Shown here: one piece after another, positions 47,101-53,290 of the stretch | Numbering within the stretch: position 1 is the stretch's first letter | Layout: the number at the start of each line of letters is the position of its first letter | From: Symsagittifera roscoffensis | Lineage: Eukaryota; Xenacoelomorpha; Acoela; Convolutidae | Direction: 5' to 3' | Assembly: GCF_963678635.1 (NCBI RefSeq) | Contig: NC_087064.1 | Location: forward strand, 15,553,802-15,617,801 | Length of the DNA: 64,000 nt | The notes under the pieces: model-generated | Seen by the model: only the letters and a program-made list of their open reading frames with translations | The model's database searches: none | What the model was told of the DNA's origin: nothing | Translations under genes and position numbers: made by a program

Positions 47101-47703
47101 GAAACGATCCAGAATTTGCGGATGAACGAAGATCAATTAAGACGAGAGAAGCAGCGACTCGAAATCGAATTGCAAACCCAAAACGAACTATCTTGGAGCT
47201 CAAAAGATAATGAAATCAAGCAACTGAAGACGGAAGTTGAAAATATTCGAGCCGAGTTCGAACGAAAGGAAACTGACTTGGAAACGAAACGACGCGAAAT
47301 GCGATTGGTCAACGAGCGACTCAACGAACAAGTTCGGCAATCGGAACAAACACACGAGAAGCTTCTCGACGAAATTCGAAGCCTCAAACTCGATAAATTG
47401 CAGTTCGGCGAAAGTAAAAATTTAGCAATAAAACAACTGGAACGGAGCGAGGAAGAAAAATCGGAGTTGGAAAAACAAGCTAAAGTTGCCATGGAAACGC
47501 TTGAAGCGGCATTTAATGAAAAACTGGCGCTTCTTCAACAAGATATGGCTAAATTGAAGTTCGAAATTCAAAATCGTGATTCTTCCATTCATGACAAGCT
47601 AGCTGAAAACGAAAGATTGAAATCGCAGAATATCGAATTAGAAGAAACCTTACGTGTCACTATGATGATCATGAAAATGATGAAAGGCGCCATCGACAAT
47701 TGA
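17208..47703 (+). CDS. Long coiled-coil protein, seven exons, 1,019 aa
   Basis: The exons are 17208-17251, 17696-17820, 27073-27281, 27798-27994, 29038-29163, 38498-40178 and 47026-47703. Each junction has GT and AG, and the phases agree across all six introns (2, 1, 0, 2, 2, 0), which is strong evidence for one gene. Coding length is 3,060 bases including the TGA. Residues 1 to about 148 are low-complexity and probably disordered; from about 150 to about 1,005 the protein is almost continuous heptad-type coiled coil rich in E, K, L, Q and R. I do not recognise the family; a centrosomal, ciliary or cytoskeletal scaffold would be typical. The start is the first ATG in exon 1 (M-N-C-N-S-C-G); the frame is open upstream without another ATG. 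Introns 2, 5 and 6 are large and filled with mobile elements. AATAAA at 47,857-47,862 probably ended the original transcript. Confidence 0.8.
17821..19932. other. Intron 2, 5' part
   Basis: No exon with both splice sites and coding character was found here. The sequence is AT-rich with occasional short inverted repeats. Traces of the MULE relic may begin near 19,650. Confidence 0.5.
19933..20320 (+). pseudogene. Degenerate MULE (Mutator-like, FLYWCH-type) transposase fragment
   Basis: In the frame of 19,933 the reading runs from PPIPSEFGFELPFDY through ENFFVERSTVL, GSGKLYLVIATNKNIKL and SYGN to a TAG at 20,104-20,106. It then continues with FSDCTFKSSPYEFYQVYSVH, FFVNGTTFYVSMPF and VNDRK to about 20,230. 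There a one-base frame change leads to ETRNVFLYNLKSDIV and NSIEMIFEKV, ending near 20,320. The D-x-T-F-K block followed by FYQxYSxH and a VNG/LPxxK-type segment is the pattern around the first catalytic aspartate in MULE transposases of animals. The second catalytic position, normally D-F-E, reads I-F-E here. Weak traces may begin at about 19,650. It is inactive, sits in intron 2 of the coiled-coil gene, and is relevant to the 9-bp-duplication elements at 43-46 kb. Confidence 0.65.
20377..24740. repeat. Three tandem copies of a 1.46-kb unit
   Basis: The copies begin at about 20,377, 21,837 and 23,301 (periods 1,460 and 1,464). Copies 2 and 3 are almost identical over the first kilobase, and copy 1 is more diverged. 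Copy 3 lacks about 22 bases near 23,930 and is more diverged at its end. Each copy carries the reverse of the R1 tail (CTGCTCGTATCAGGGC), a forward CGAGCAGTCTTG about 520 bases later, a pair of overlapping palindromes (GAGATCGATCTC and TCTCTCGAGAGA) and one R2 block (AGTGAGCGCCGCAAA). Open frames of 91 codons on the minus strand repeat with the unit but look noncoding. Confidence 0.9.
25380..26903 (+). repeat. R1 repeat array, diverged tandem units
   Basis: The best unit is about 25,932-26,398. It carries TCCGACTTTCGTAAC at its left, then CACCTGTGATCATTTTTCGT, GCCATTTTGGCCAATTTGGG and TTAACGTGTAAGCG, and ends in GCCCTGATACGAGCAGTCTTG-type sequence. Nearly the same tail occurs at 25,911-25,931 and again, more diverged, at about 26,883-26,903, so units follow each other every 470-505 bases. 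A still more diverged piece lies at 25,450-25,500. Good single copies occur at 40,280-41,012 and, in reverse, at 44,985-46,875. I see no coding function. Confidence 0.7.
25650..25790. other. GC-rich patch with several short hairpins
   Basis: In AT-rich intron DNA this 140-base patch is GC-rich and holds stems such as CTCTAA...TTAGAG, GCCAC-GAA-GTGGC and GCGC-GTA-GCGC. It may be the end of a transposon or a structured RNA. I do not recognise it. Confidence 0.3.
29164..29371. other. Short intron 5 segment before the LTR element
   Basis: Unremarkable AT-rich intron sequence between the exon 5 donor (GTAGGT) and the target duplication of the retrotransposon. Confidence 0.6.
29377..29634 (+). repeat. 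5' LTR
   Basis: Begins TGTGATACCGCTACTGCAGT and ends CAAGGCATATCACA. It contains a short palindrome (CTACTGCAGTAG) and matches 36,288-36,545 apart from about four substitutions. No clear TATA box is seen; TATTTATATA near 29,401 is a possible one. Confidence 0.93.
29634..30653 (+). CDS. gag: Gag polyprotein, 339 codons
   Basis: The ATG uses the last base of the 5' LTR and overlaps the primer binding site, so the RNA would have almost no leader between LTR and gag. A capsid-like middle region (NVFYNEVQKKLVSRLFLSLG, FREITDLAEVSFQKVK, ESLESFHAALTAQAARSELG) is followed by a basic linker and the first half of a zinc knuckle (CNRCGRTFEQGHLKK). The frame then leaves the knuckle at a run of seven A residues (30,620-30,626) and ends 11 codons later. 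The missing cysteine and a second CCHC knuckle are found in the +1 frame, at the start of pol. Either a one-base insertion in the A run or a +1 frameshift site explains this. Confidence 0.85.
   Translation: MAQPAGFAAQDNRTDMGIPVFWASANLDPPWQFKIWFEQFLMAVTVKENVNPEIILEEPKDIFEEPPPRPETPRDGENEDARNARILRDKLARDRVVLENEDRKTRGPRVGHNVFYNEVQKKLVSRLFLSLGTEGKKRFLQKNPHVEISKMTFREITDLAEVSFQKVKCVIYERYKLFTRMQESGESLESFHAALTAQAARSELGALENEIVRDLFISKMKNMTLQDTLTFETLDPVEVLKRAIKFEHSKLTTMAFQKTNAAATGGSSSNYTSGVRVKQEPVMAVRNLGGTTKTPNRRETHKRQNNNKNQNTKTKPCNRCGRTFEQGHLKKLSSDGENL
29635..29653 (+). promoter_or_regulatory. Primer binding site, tRNA-Ser-like
   Basis: TGGCGCAGCCAGCAGGATTC follows the LTR with no spacer. Its complement ends CTGCG-CCA and continues into GAATCCTGC, as the 3' end and T arm of a serine tRNA would. 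The exact primer needs the host tRNA set. The gag ATG (29,634-29,636) overlaps this site. Confidence 0.6.
30637..31794 (+). pseudogene. pol: Pol, part 1: zinc knuckle, protease, N-terminal RT
   Basis: It begins with a CCHC knuckle (CKHCGKPNHFAKMC). An aspartic protease follows with its active site as VDTGSPVSF (near 30,992). RT starts about 31,430 with PIHIQDKVEKEIEKLL and GHITKL, then reaches the first catalytic aspartate in FSVLDLKYAY (near 31,738). A TGA at 31,792-31,794 stops the frame four codons after QLKLAADTA; homology resumes at once in the same frame. The ATG at 30,637 is probably not a true start, as the frame is open upstream to 30,622 and is likely entered from gag. Confidence 0.88.
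31795..32571 (+). pseudogene. pol: Pol, part 2: RT core to start of RNase H
   Basis: It contains GFYGLADMPAEFQKAM, the catalytic box as FLDDMLIVSKG (F in place of the usual Y), SKCEIFKQEVNWLGH, the thumb/connection region (SLKQLRSFLGSINHLAKFIP) and the first RNase H motif KCDASHDGLGA. At the seven-A run 32,519-32,525 the frame is lost: the RNase H continuation lies in another frame, which is explained by one missing A. Confidence 0.88.
32475..33113 (+). pseudogene. pol: Pol, part 3: RNase H end and linker
   Basis: From about 32,526 this frame carries TNELELLAVVWAVDRYKHYL, the TDHKAL motif and the GRDMGIVDYLSRDP segment, so RNase H is complete apart from the frame change. Downstream of about 32,870 the reading becomes low-complexity (S, N, R, Q, K) and does not look like known pol sequence. 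It ends at a TAA (33,111-33,113). Confidence 0.8.
33263..34471 (+). pseudogene. pol: Pol, part 4: linker and integrase
   Basis: The first 150 codons are acidic and basic low-complexity linker. Integrase follows: HHCC finger (HRGHPGQEAMLGAAQYLWWP to CRSCTRYGKN, about 33,980-34,110), first D in LDYAGP (near 34,180), second D in RSDQFSGFKG (near 34,358). The third catalytic residue, in GLVERTIQTIKRR, is read from 34,441 in a different frame, so a frame change lies between about 34,375 and 34,440. A further TAA stands at 34,501-34,503. Confidence 0.85.
34504..36210 (+). pseudogene. pol: Pol, part 5: long integrase C-terminal extension
   Basis: The open frame (ATG at 34,540; in frame with the displaced end of the integrase core) encodes about 560 residues that are highly charged and mostly disordered. 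It contains a Q-AHFGRLPKSE segment typical of the stretch after the integrase core, then K/S/E-rich tracts, and near the end RRSSRQTKNKEPKRFGDPI, a basic motif often seen at pol C termini of this class. A 500-residue tail is unusually long. It is well conserved as an open frame although the rest of pol is broken, perhaps by chance or because it was under selection until recently. Confidence 0.7.
36278..36287 (+). promoter_or_regulatory. Polypurine tract
   Basis: GAGGGGGGTG lies directly before the TGT of the 3' LTR, where plus-strand DNA synthesis would be primed. Confidence 0.8.
36288..36545 (+). repeat. 3' LTR
   Basis: Begins TGTCATACCGC and ends CATATCACA; 258 bases, equal in length to the 5' LTR and about 98% identical. 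It is followed by the target duplication GCACG at 36,546-36,550. Confidence 0.93.
36551..38497. other. Intron 5, part after the retrotransposon
   Basis: AT-rich intron sequence. A tRNA-like piece at about 37,858-37,915 has a B-box-like GAGGTTCAATTCCC and a weak A box and could be the head of a tRNA-derived SINE. Nothing else is recognised. Confidence 0.5.
38498..40178 (+). CDS. Exon 6 of the coiled-coil gene
   Basis: This is the largest exon, 1,681 bases, between acceptor ATTTCAG and donor CAG/GTAAAT. It encodes about 560 residues of uninterrupted coiled coil, starting ELRRELESTKERLQ and ending DLLDDKEDLNQ-like acidic-basic heptads. Hydrophobic residues, mostly leucine, recur at heptad spacing, and proline is almost absent. 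The frame stays open upstream of the acceptor into the intron, but the phase fit with exon 5 and the change in composition place the true start at 38,498. Confidence 0.85.
40280..41012 (+). repeat. R1 repeat copy B, interrupted by an R3 insertion
   Basis: It matches the 25.9-26.4 kb unit from TCCGACTTTCG to the tail GATACGAGCAGTCTTG. Between GGCCAATTTGG and TATTTTTCGCGC it holds 267 extra bases (40,471-40,737) absent from copy A. Confidence 0.75.
40471..40737. repeat. R3 insertion with long palindrome
   Basis: It starts CACCCCGGGTTGACCCCCAT and ends GATGGAGACCACAAAAT. Near its right end is a perfect 30-base palindrome (40,678-40,707), 15-base arms CATACAATTTCCATA and its complement. The symmetry extends with few mismatches to about 40,665-40,720 (AAAAAATGC against GCATTTTTT). 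The left part matches 15,898-16,090. Confidence 0.65.
41393..42099. mobile_element. hAT-type DNA transposon, 707 bp, with 8-bp target duplication
   Basis: The terminal inverted repeats are CAGGGCTTTTCAAAAATTAA at the left and, in reverse complement, CAGGGCTTTTTAAAAATTAA at the right. Both are followed by repeated TTGCAATTAATTG blocks. The 8-base duplication CAAAGCGC stands at 41,385-41,392 and 42,100-42,107. CAGGG termini with 8-bp duplications are typical of hAT elements. The length is far too short for a full transposase, so it is non-autonomous, but it keeps a short BED-finger-like ORF. Confidence 0.9.
41698..41967 (+). CDS. BED-finger-like ORF inside the hAT element
   Basis: The ORF has 89 codons. 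It starts MPRNNEQIVHKYF; an EWKCKCGRK segment followed by KGTGWTNLKNRF at residues 20-45 resembles the zinc-binding DNA-recognition domain (BED) at the start of hAT transposases. The first cysteine pair is spaced C-x-C instead of the usual C-x2-C, and the expected histidine after TNL is arginine, so zinc binding is doubtful. No catalytic domain follows. It is probably the remnant of a transposase first exon retained in a deletion derivative; repression of transposition by a DNA-binding fragment is possible but unproven. Confidence 0.5.
   Translation: MPRNNEQIVHKYFTALEENEWKCKCGRKLLQKKGTGWTNLKNRFFSVAGYAYNDLRKSLLPINLEMQLFLKVNHRFWNESTVDSLDSDI
42108..43216. other. Intron 6 segment, no gene seen
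   Basis: A GC-richer part (42,425-42,660) contains ACCGACCGTCGGT and other short palindromes; its nature is unknown. The rest is AT-rich. Confidence 0.4.
43226..43685. mobile_element. Foldback element F1 with 9-bp target duplication
   Basis: The arms of about 55-70 bases are built from repeats of AAGCCGACGGGACTTCA-type phrases (left GGACAACAAGCCGACGGGAC; right, reversed, GGACATCAAGCCGACGGGAC). The 9-base duplication TTTATTCGT stands at 43,217-43,225 and 43,686-43,694. The element is 460 bases long and has no coding frame. The 9-bp duplication and long inverted arms suggest MULE-type transposition. Confidence 0.8.
43890..44118. repeat. Half of a further foldback-type element
   Basis: CCCGGATAGCCGAA-type phrases are repeated three times at 44,043-44,112. 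TTTTAGCCAATCAGATTGA, also found in the foldback elements, stands at 43,928-43,946. The opposite arm was not found. Confidence 0.4.
44893..44955. repeat. Hairpin with 18-base perfect arms
   Basis: GATCTACTTAACAATCTC (44,893-44,910) is mirrored by its reverse complement at 44,938-44,955; a C-run pairs partly with AGGGGTG in the loop. It lies beside a poly-G tract (about 44,495-44,512) and an R2 block. Confidence 0.7.
45161..45541. mobile_element. Foldback element F3 with 9-bp target duplication
   Basis: The 381-base element has arms of repeated GGGCGAAAGACCGAA-type phrases (left 45,175-45,215; right, reversed, 45,502-45,540). The duplication CTGTTTTTC stands at 45,152-45,160 and 45,542-45,550. 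Inside are poly-purine and AT-rich stretches, no coding. Confidence 0.85.
45573..46012. mobile_element. Foldback element F4 with 8-bp target duplication
   Basis: The arms share GCTGGAGGGACCGAATGC (left 45,588-45,605; right reversed at 45,978-45,995). CTGACAAG flanks at 45,565-45,572 and 46,013-46,020; a ninth base may have mutated. The internal CAGCCAATCAGAATTGAG resembles other members. Confidence 0.8.
46123..46405. mobile_element. Foldback element F5 with 9-bp target duplication
   Basis: The 283-base element has arms carrying ATTAGCATGTGTGCC and AGCATGC (left 46,134-46,160; right reversed 46,369-46,395). The flanks GTCAGTTAT (46,114-46,122) and GTCAGATAT (46,406-46,414) agree at 8 of 9 positions. 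Confidence 0.75.
47026..47703 (+). CDS. Exon 7 (last) of the coiled-coil gene
   Basis: The acceptor is TTTCAG at 47,025. The exon encodes 225 residues, beginning QLQKLEVESKREW, and coiled coil continues to about 15 residues from the TGA. The end is methionine-rich (MMIMKMMKGAIDN). The 3' UTR is short: AATAAA at 47,857 is followed at once by the LTR of a recent insertion. Confidence 0.85.
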   Translation, partial: QLQKLEVESKREWNLKLQNERFQLEETIQNLRMNEDQLRREKQRLEIELQTQNELSWSSKDNEIKQLKTEVENIRAEFERKETDLETKRREMRLVNERLNEQVRQSEQTHEKLLDEIRSLKLDKLQFGESKNLAIKQLERSEEEKSELEKQAKVAMETLEAAFNEKLALLQQDMAKLKFEIQNRDSSIHDKLAENERLKSQNIELEETLRVTMMIMKMMKGAIDN

Positions 47704-47862
47704 AGATTTAAAAAACACCATCAATATTGCAGCATGATAAATTGTTCATATTTCATTCACTTTGTACGAATTGATGATAGTTTAATTTTGAGGAGTTTGT
47801 GATAGTTTTGCACGGAAAGATTCCATGTTCTATAGAAGTTTATGTCTTTTTCTGAAAATAAA

Positions 47863-48096
47863 TGTGACATCACTACATGACGTCATGCATTCTTATGCTA
47901 TATTAGATTACATAATTAACCTTGTTAATGAAATGAAGTTCATACATTTATATTTATTTAACTATGTAAATATTGATGGTAATTAATACCAACCATAGGA
48001 GATTTATACCGAGCTACTAATCAATTGGGTAGACTTGAACAGAATAAAATATTACAATCATGCTCTAACTTGCGTCGATCGACTAGCGATATCCCA
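47863..48096. repeat. Left LTR
   Basis: Contains the CRE-like palindrome CATGACGTCATG near its start; matches 49,502-49,735 apart from one C/T difference. Confidence 0.8.
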
Positions 48097-49501
48097 GAAC
48101 CACCAATGAGGAGGATCCTGAAGCCTGGCGGAGGAGGAAATGTGTACATCTCGAGATACGAAAAATCAACCGCACCACCCCATGTATAAACATTAGGTAT
48201 AACACAAATTTTTGATCCCTCAAAAATTTCAAGAAATAACTACTCGAACTTTCACTGTGGATCCTCATTCCAGCACCCTAGGAACACGTGTACGAAGTCA
48301 GCTCACTAGCAGATCAAAATTGGGAAAGGTACATTATTTCGCGAAACTCCTATGTAATAAGATAGGAAAAAACGAAAAATAAAATCGACGGAATTATTCG
48401 CTGAAAATCCGAACTCAAAAGCTAAGATACCGCCAGAAATCACCCACTGCAACCGTTGAGACAATCCTGACAGGCTGTCAAGCAAACTGAACAGTTTCTT
48501 AGAGTCTTAAAAGATACGACCGGACCAAAAATCTTCAAAAACTTTGAAAAAAGAGGGGAATCCATCCTTTATCATTCTGTCTGACGCTTAATTTTGCTCA
48601 GTCGAACCAGCAAAGTACTGGAACAGCCAATATGAGTGAAGTGCAGCGACAGCAGAAGAAACCAATTGAAAAAGACAGATTCCGCATCATGAGACGTTGG
48701 TGGCCAAAAAGCAAAAAGCATCGTTAAAAAAGTGGAATTCTGACTTCACACAAAAAGAAGTGTATCATTGCCTGTCAGGGTGTCAGGCCACCAGAGGCAA
48801 AAAATACCCAAAAGAAGAAGATGACAATACTTCTTAACAATCAGATGATATATGAAACACACAGTGGCAACTTTTAAGCACGTACAACAAAGTACAAATA
48901 GCTTTATAAACTGTCAACTTCAACAAAAAGTGAAAAATTCGACAAAACAGATAACTGTTAAATTGTTGGACATCTATTCGCAATTGAAGAGGCCACGAAA
49001 AGACTGAAGTCACCTCATTTGACAAGTTAACAACTAATTCGAGCACCAATGGAACAAAAGAAATGACTAGTAACAATCAACGAAAGAAGAGAAAAACGAC
49101 GAAACGACGAACAATAGTTTGCTACACGACACTACAGTACTTGCCGTGCAAATTTAGTTACAGTTGATAACTGACAATATCATGGTATCATCAAATTGAC
49201 CCTATCATCTATCACTTAACTCTCTTAACCCGACTCAATGTGGCTTCCTATCCCCATTAAAATATTTCCCATTTAAACTCAATTGAATTCTCTTTCACAT
49301 AATGTAAATTGAAGTAATAACCTGTGCTTCTAAACCAATGAATGTTAATTATTTTTTGTGATAACTTGATAGTTCAATTACTCATTTTCCTGTAGCAGTA
49401 TATATTTTGTCAATCTGATAGTCGATTTTAAACTTAATTATTTTAACTGTAAACAGTCAAAAACTGAAAACCACCCGGGAAGATTTCTTCTTGTGAGGTA
49501 G

Positions 49502-49735
49502 TGTGACATCACTACATGACGTCATGCATTCTTATGCTATATTAGATTACATAATTAACCTTGTTAATGAAATGAAGTTCATACATTTATATTTATTTAA
49601 CTATGTAAATATTGATGGTAATTAATACCAACTATAGGAGATTTATACCGAGCTACTAATCAATTGGGTAGACTTGAACAGAATAAAATATTACAATCAT
49701 GCTCTAACTTGCGTCGATCGACTAGCGATATCCCA
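49502..49735. repeat. Right LTR
   Basis: Equal in length to the left LTR and almost identical to it; identity stops at CCCAGAA, after which the flanks differ. Confidence 0.8.
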
Positions 49736-50454
49736 GAAGTTAAGAACTGAATCCTGCGTCCTTAAAAGCAAGATAAGTCTTAACCGCTCGAGACATATAA
49801 ATTATGGAAACAATCAATAACAATTGATAGCCAGTAGCGCTAATTAATATTCGAACAGCTTACAACATTAACAACAAACAACGATATAGCTGTCCACAGC
49901 CATCCGAAGGGACACTATATCACAATAAACACTGGTAAATCTTTTTTCTTGAATTCAGTAACAAATTAACCGACAAAAAGCAATTAATGACTTGCAAAAT
50001 AAACAAAAAAAAAAGACTTCCAGAAAGTCTCAAGGTTTTTTTCCACATGGTGCTTTGGCAAAAATTGAGCTTAATCGAACATATAGTCTGAACATAGCCT
50101 GCGTTAGTTCGTTGTCTACCAATACTGTTCACATATAGCAAACTAAGATCTCATGCAAGCGGTACAAAACAACAAGCTTGCTAACTGGACTGAGCTGTTT
50201 GATTTATGATTCGACTGAAACGGTCAAACGGTGCCCATTTTTGACTTCTTAATTCAAACGATGTTCATTATTGGCCTTGGTATTCGATAAATGTACGCAC
50301 TCGACATTTTTGATTTCGCGGGACACCGTTCAATTTGGCACGAATTATTTCAGTTTCCTGGACACCAATTGAGTTCGCTCCAAAGTTTTGGAGTCATGAA
50401 AATTAAAAAAATAGAGAACTATGAGCTCATAGATTTTAAAGTCTAAAAAGGACC

Positions 50455-50760
50455 ACTTGAGTTTAGGTCCGGGTGGGCCTTCTCATAGAGTAACTTCGGA
50501 TAGGTCACACCGTCTGTTAGTCACACTATCTATTTTCGGCCGGATAAGTTCATGCAACTCCTTAGTCGAATACCAATCCTAACATTACTCTTGAATTTCC
50601 TAGTCTCAATAGATATAGCGATATACTGGTTTATTAGGAAGCTACAGGAGAGAAGAAAATCACTGATTGAAATTTTTGTTCTTAATTCTGTGAACTACTT
50701 GGGTTTCAGGTTTACAAATATAAAGTAAGATTTAGTCATGAGTTATGATTGGTTAGTTTT
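50455..50760 (-). repeat. LTR-like fragment of the first element, inverted
   Basis: Read on the minus strand it aligns with 10,935-11,305 with many substitutions and gaps: AACCAATCAT, ATAAACCAGTATA, ATCTATTGAG, TATCCGGCCGAAAATA and TTACTCTATGAG are shared in order. Solo LTR or remnant of another copy. Confidence 0.6.
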
Positions 50761-51542
50761 GAAAATTTTACAGAAAAGTATTTCAACAAATAATTTAAAC
50801 TTCCGGGTCTCAAGAAGTTTTAAAATTCTGAGTATTTTCATACGGGAGTGTTTTCTGAGTTCGTGAGAGAGTTGCTTATCTGTGCCTGCGAAACACATAT
50901 GATGATGATGGATTATGGTGAACCCAGAGCGATCGAAGTGATGTGCAAAAAAATGATAGTAGGGAGTAGATTTCATAATCCAGAAACGGACTAAGTGCAT
51001 TCTCACTACACGCTCACAATCGTCCGAGTAGCGAGATAAAGGATTGACTTTTCTTAGAGAAGTGTCAAGTGAAATGGACAGGAATGTAGAATTTGACATC
51101 GAGATGGCCATTGTTCTGATTCAAGGGATTCCTTTTCTTCATTGTCAACTCCATACTTTATATTCAGAGAAAATGAAACTGCGGGAAGTAAAACCAATAG
51201 AAGTGCAACTCTGAAGTTGGAATGTCGTCAAGTGATCATCTCCTTTTTGCAGCTCGTGAAATATACTCTAAAAAACTTTTTTTACAAGTTTAATTCTGCA
51301 TTTTAGTAATTTTAGTTTTAGTTAAGAAATAGTTAGTTGTATTCGGAGAACCTATCTTAGTTTGTTTATTTTGAAGAATTTCTCACACTGGAGCCACTCT
51401 TAGCTACAATAGAGTGCGGAGTTCGAAGTGTGAATTAGCTCGGTTGGGGACCAATAGGATTTTGATGTAATTTCACGCCTGAACCTTCCGAGCTTTCCTT
51501 GAGGTAGTCAAATTTAGCTGCAAAAAGAATAAAAAACGGAAC

Positions 51543-51990
51543 CCGATACAGGGGTGGAGTTAGGTGGGGCGGAAGTCCCCCTCCCCCCTCAGGGATTCGA
51601 CCCTCTGCCGACACAAAGGGTCCCCCCTTTGTACTATTTTGAGATATCCATTTTTGGCTGTCTGACCTTCAAAATTTTTCTAAAGGCGCCCGTGGCGCCA
51701 GTGTATACTAATTTTGAGGGGGGAGCGCGCGCCGAAAAACGCAATTTGTTGGTCGAAACTTTCCAAAAAGTGCCTAAAAACGCCTTTTTTGGGCCTTTTT
51801 TTTCAAAAATTTGCCTGCGGCGCAAACAAATTTAGTCAAGTTAGGGTCTTTAGTGGTTTGGGAGAGCTCAGAAAATAAATTTGGTCGACCTAAAAAAAGG
51901 TCGACAAAGTTTTCATTTGTTCTGAAAATGCTTCCCCCCCCCCCTCGAGTCGAAGTAAAAGCGTCCAAAAAAACTTTACATGTCACAAGC
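51543..51990. repeat. R2 repeat copy with G- and C-tracts
   Basis: The block AATTTTGAGGGGGGAGCGCG followed by CGCCGAAAAACGCAA (51,710-51,745) recurs with changes at about 28,080-28,135 and 44,580-44,635 (both reversed), at 59,350-59,395, and in each 1.46-kb unit. It is a dispersed noncoding repeat, and the open frames through it are low-complexity artefacts. Confidence 0.6.
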
Positions 51991-52029
51991 AGGAACGCAT
52001 TAAATCAATTCAAAAATTAAAAAACAAAA

Positions 52030-53290
52030 ATTTTTTCAAACGCTGTGCAAATAATAAGACAAGAAAACTTGAGACAAAATCCATATCGACATCCATGTTT
52101 ACTTCACAGAAAATAACTTCAATTCAATTCCATAAACTTCAATGCAGACAGAAATATATGAAATTTCAACTTGTTGATCTCAAACTTTTCTGTTCAAAAA
52201 AATTTCGGTTGATTTTTTACAATATTTCATGCTAATCGATTTTTTTCTAAAGTGGAATTATGCAAAACTATGCATAAGTCTTCAAAATAATCACTCAAAC
52301 AAAAAAGTCTGACTGTGTTTAAAAAATTTAAAAAATTGTCAATCAAACACATCCACACGCTGGAATCTTGTGCAAAACTGACTGCTACCGGAAAAAAAGA
52401 ACATATATCGTCAGTGTACAAAAAAAATCAAAAAAATTCAAAAAAAAAGTTCTTTTTTTGAAAAAGTGAAAACGAGACTGAAATTTATTTGAAAAAACGC
52501 TGTGCAATTAATAAGCCAACAAAAAGTGAGATGAAATCCATATCGACGACGAACTTCTTTCATAATTTGCTAATTTTTGCAAAGAGCTCTGAAAAGAATG
52601 CAGAATTGTTAGGAAAGAAAACAATATACTCTTTATAACTACCACCCCTCACATTCGATTTTCGAAATTTATTGCACTGCTGTGTGAAATGAATAGCTTT
52701 ATTCGGTTCAATTGATGAAACAATATTTGCGACTTAATGTGGAAAAAAAATAAAAATCGTACTATTACATTACGGTCGTTAGGGTAACCATGACTTAATT
52801 TGGAGATAAGACCAAATTTGGTCGACCTCTGAACATTTGATTTTCGAGTTTTAATGCACTGTTGTGTGAAATATCTTTTTTTGTTCAATTGATGAAACAA
52901 AGTGCATCAAGTGTATTAACTTATCACTTATCCAATGTCGAAGCAGATGCTACCAAATACCACAAAAGTGGCACCAATATTTGAGACTTAATGTGCAAAA
53001 AAAAGAAAAATCCGTACTTTTACATTACGGTCGCTAGGGTAATCATGACTTAACTTGGAGACAAGACCAAATTTGGTCGACCTGAACAAATTTTACACTT
53101 GCGAGAACAAGACTAAAATGCATGTCAAAAAATTGCGAGATATATTCAGTTAGAAAATTTATGAAATCAAGTTTTCATTATTTTTGTTTTGTTTGAAACA
53201 AATCACTTTGAAACAAATCACAATATTTGCGACTTAATCAAGAAAAAAAGAAGGTTCGTACTAATACATTCGCTTTGCAAGTGTAAATAG
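52030..53290. repeat. Diverged direct repeats
   Basis: ACGCTGTGCAA...AATCCATATCGAC occurs at 52,038-52,090 and 52,498-52,550. A longer block (CACTG-TGTGTGAAAT, TTGATGAAACAA, TTACATTACGGTCG, CATGACTTAA, GACCAAATTTGGTCGACCT) occurs at 52,676-52,830 and 52,857-53,085, with a third partial copy at 53,213-53,290. No coding. The block contains the palindrome ACCAAATTTGGT. Confidence 0.65.

Larger units (their letters stand above)
47863..49735. mobile_element. Small LTR element at the poly(A) signal of the coiled-coil gene
   Basis: Two direct repeats (47,863-48,096 and 49,502-49,735, 234 bases each, only one difference noted) start TGTGACATC and end ATATCCCA. They enclose 1.4 kb without a coding frame longer than about 80 codons or any pol motif. 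This is the layout of a non-autonomous LTR element. A purine-rich stretch (GGGAAGATTTCTTCTTGTGAGG) precedes the right LTR. I found no clear target duplication. The near identity of the repeats means insertion is very recent. The left LTR begins directly after AATAAA (47,857-47,862). Confidence 0.75.

Noticed and set aside
47133-47492. 119-codon minus-strand frame in exon 7
   Set aside because: Serine/arginine/cysteine-rich shadow of the coiled-coil frame on the other strand.
50743-51111. 122-codon minus-strand frame beside the inverted LTR fragment
   Set aside because: A short resemblance to a minus-strand frame at 10,315-10,599 was seen, but relative orientation to the LTR segment differs and the match is short. 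Probably chance.
51554-51835. 93-codon frame in the G/C-tract repeat
   Set aside because: Runs through an R2 repeat with homopolymer tracts; frames on both strands are open by composition.
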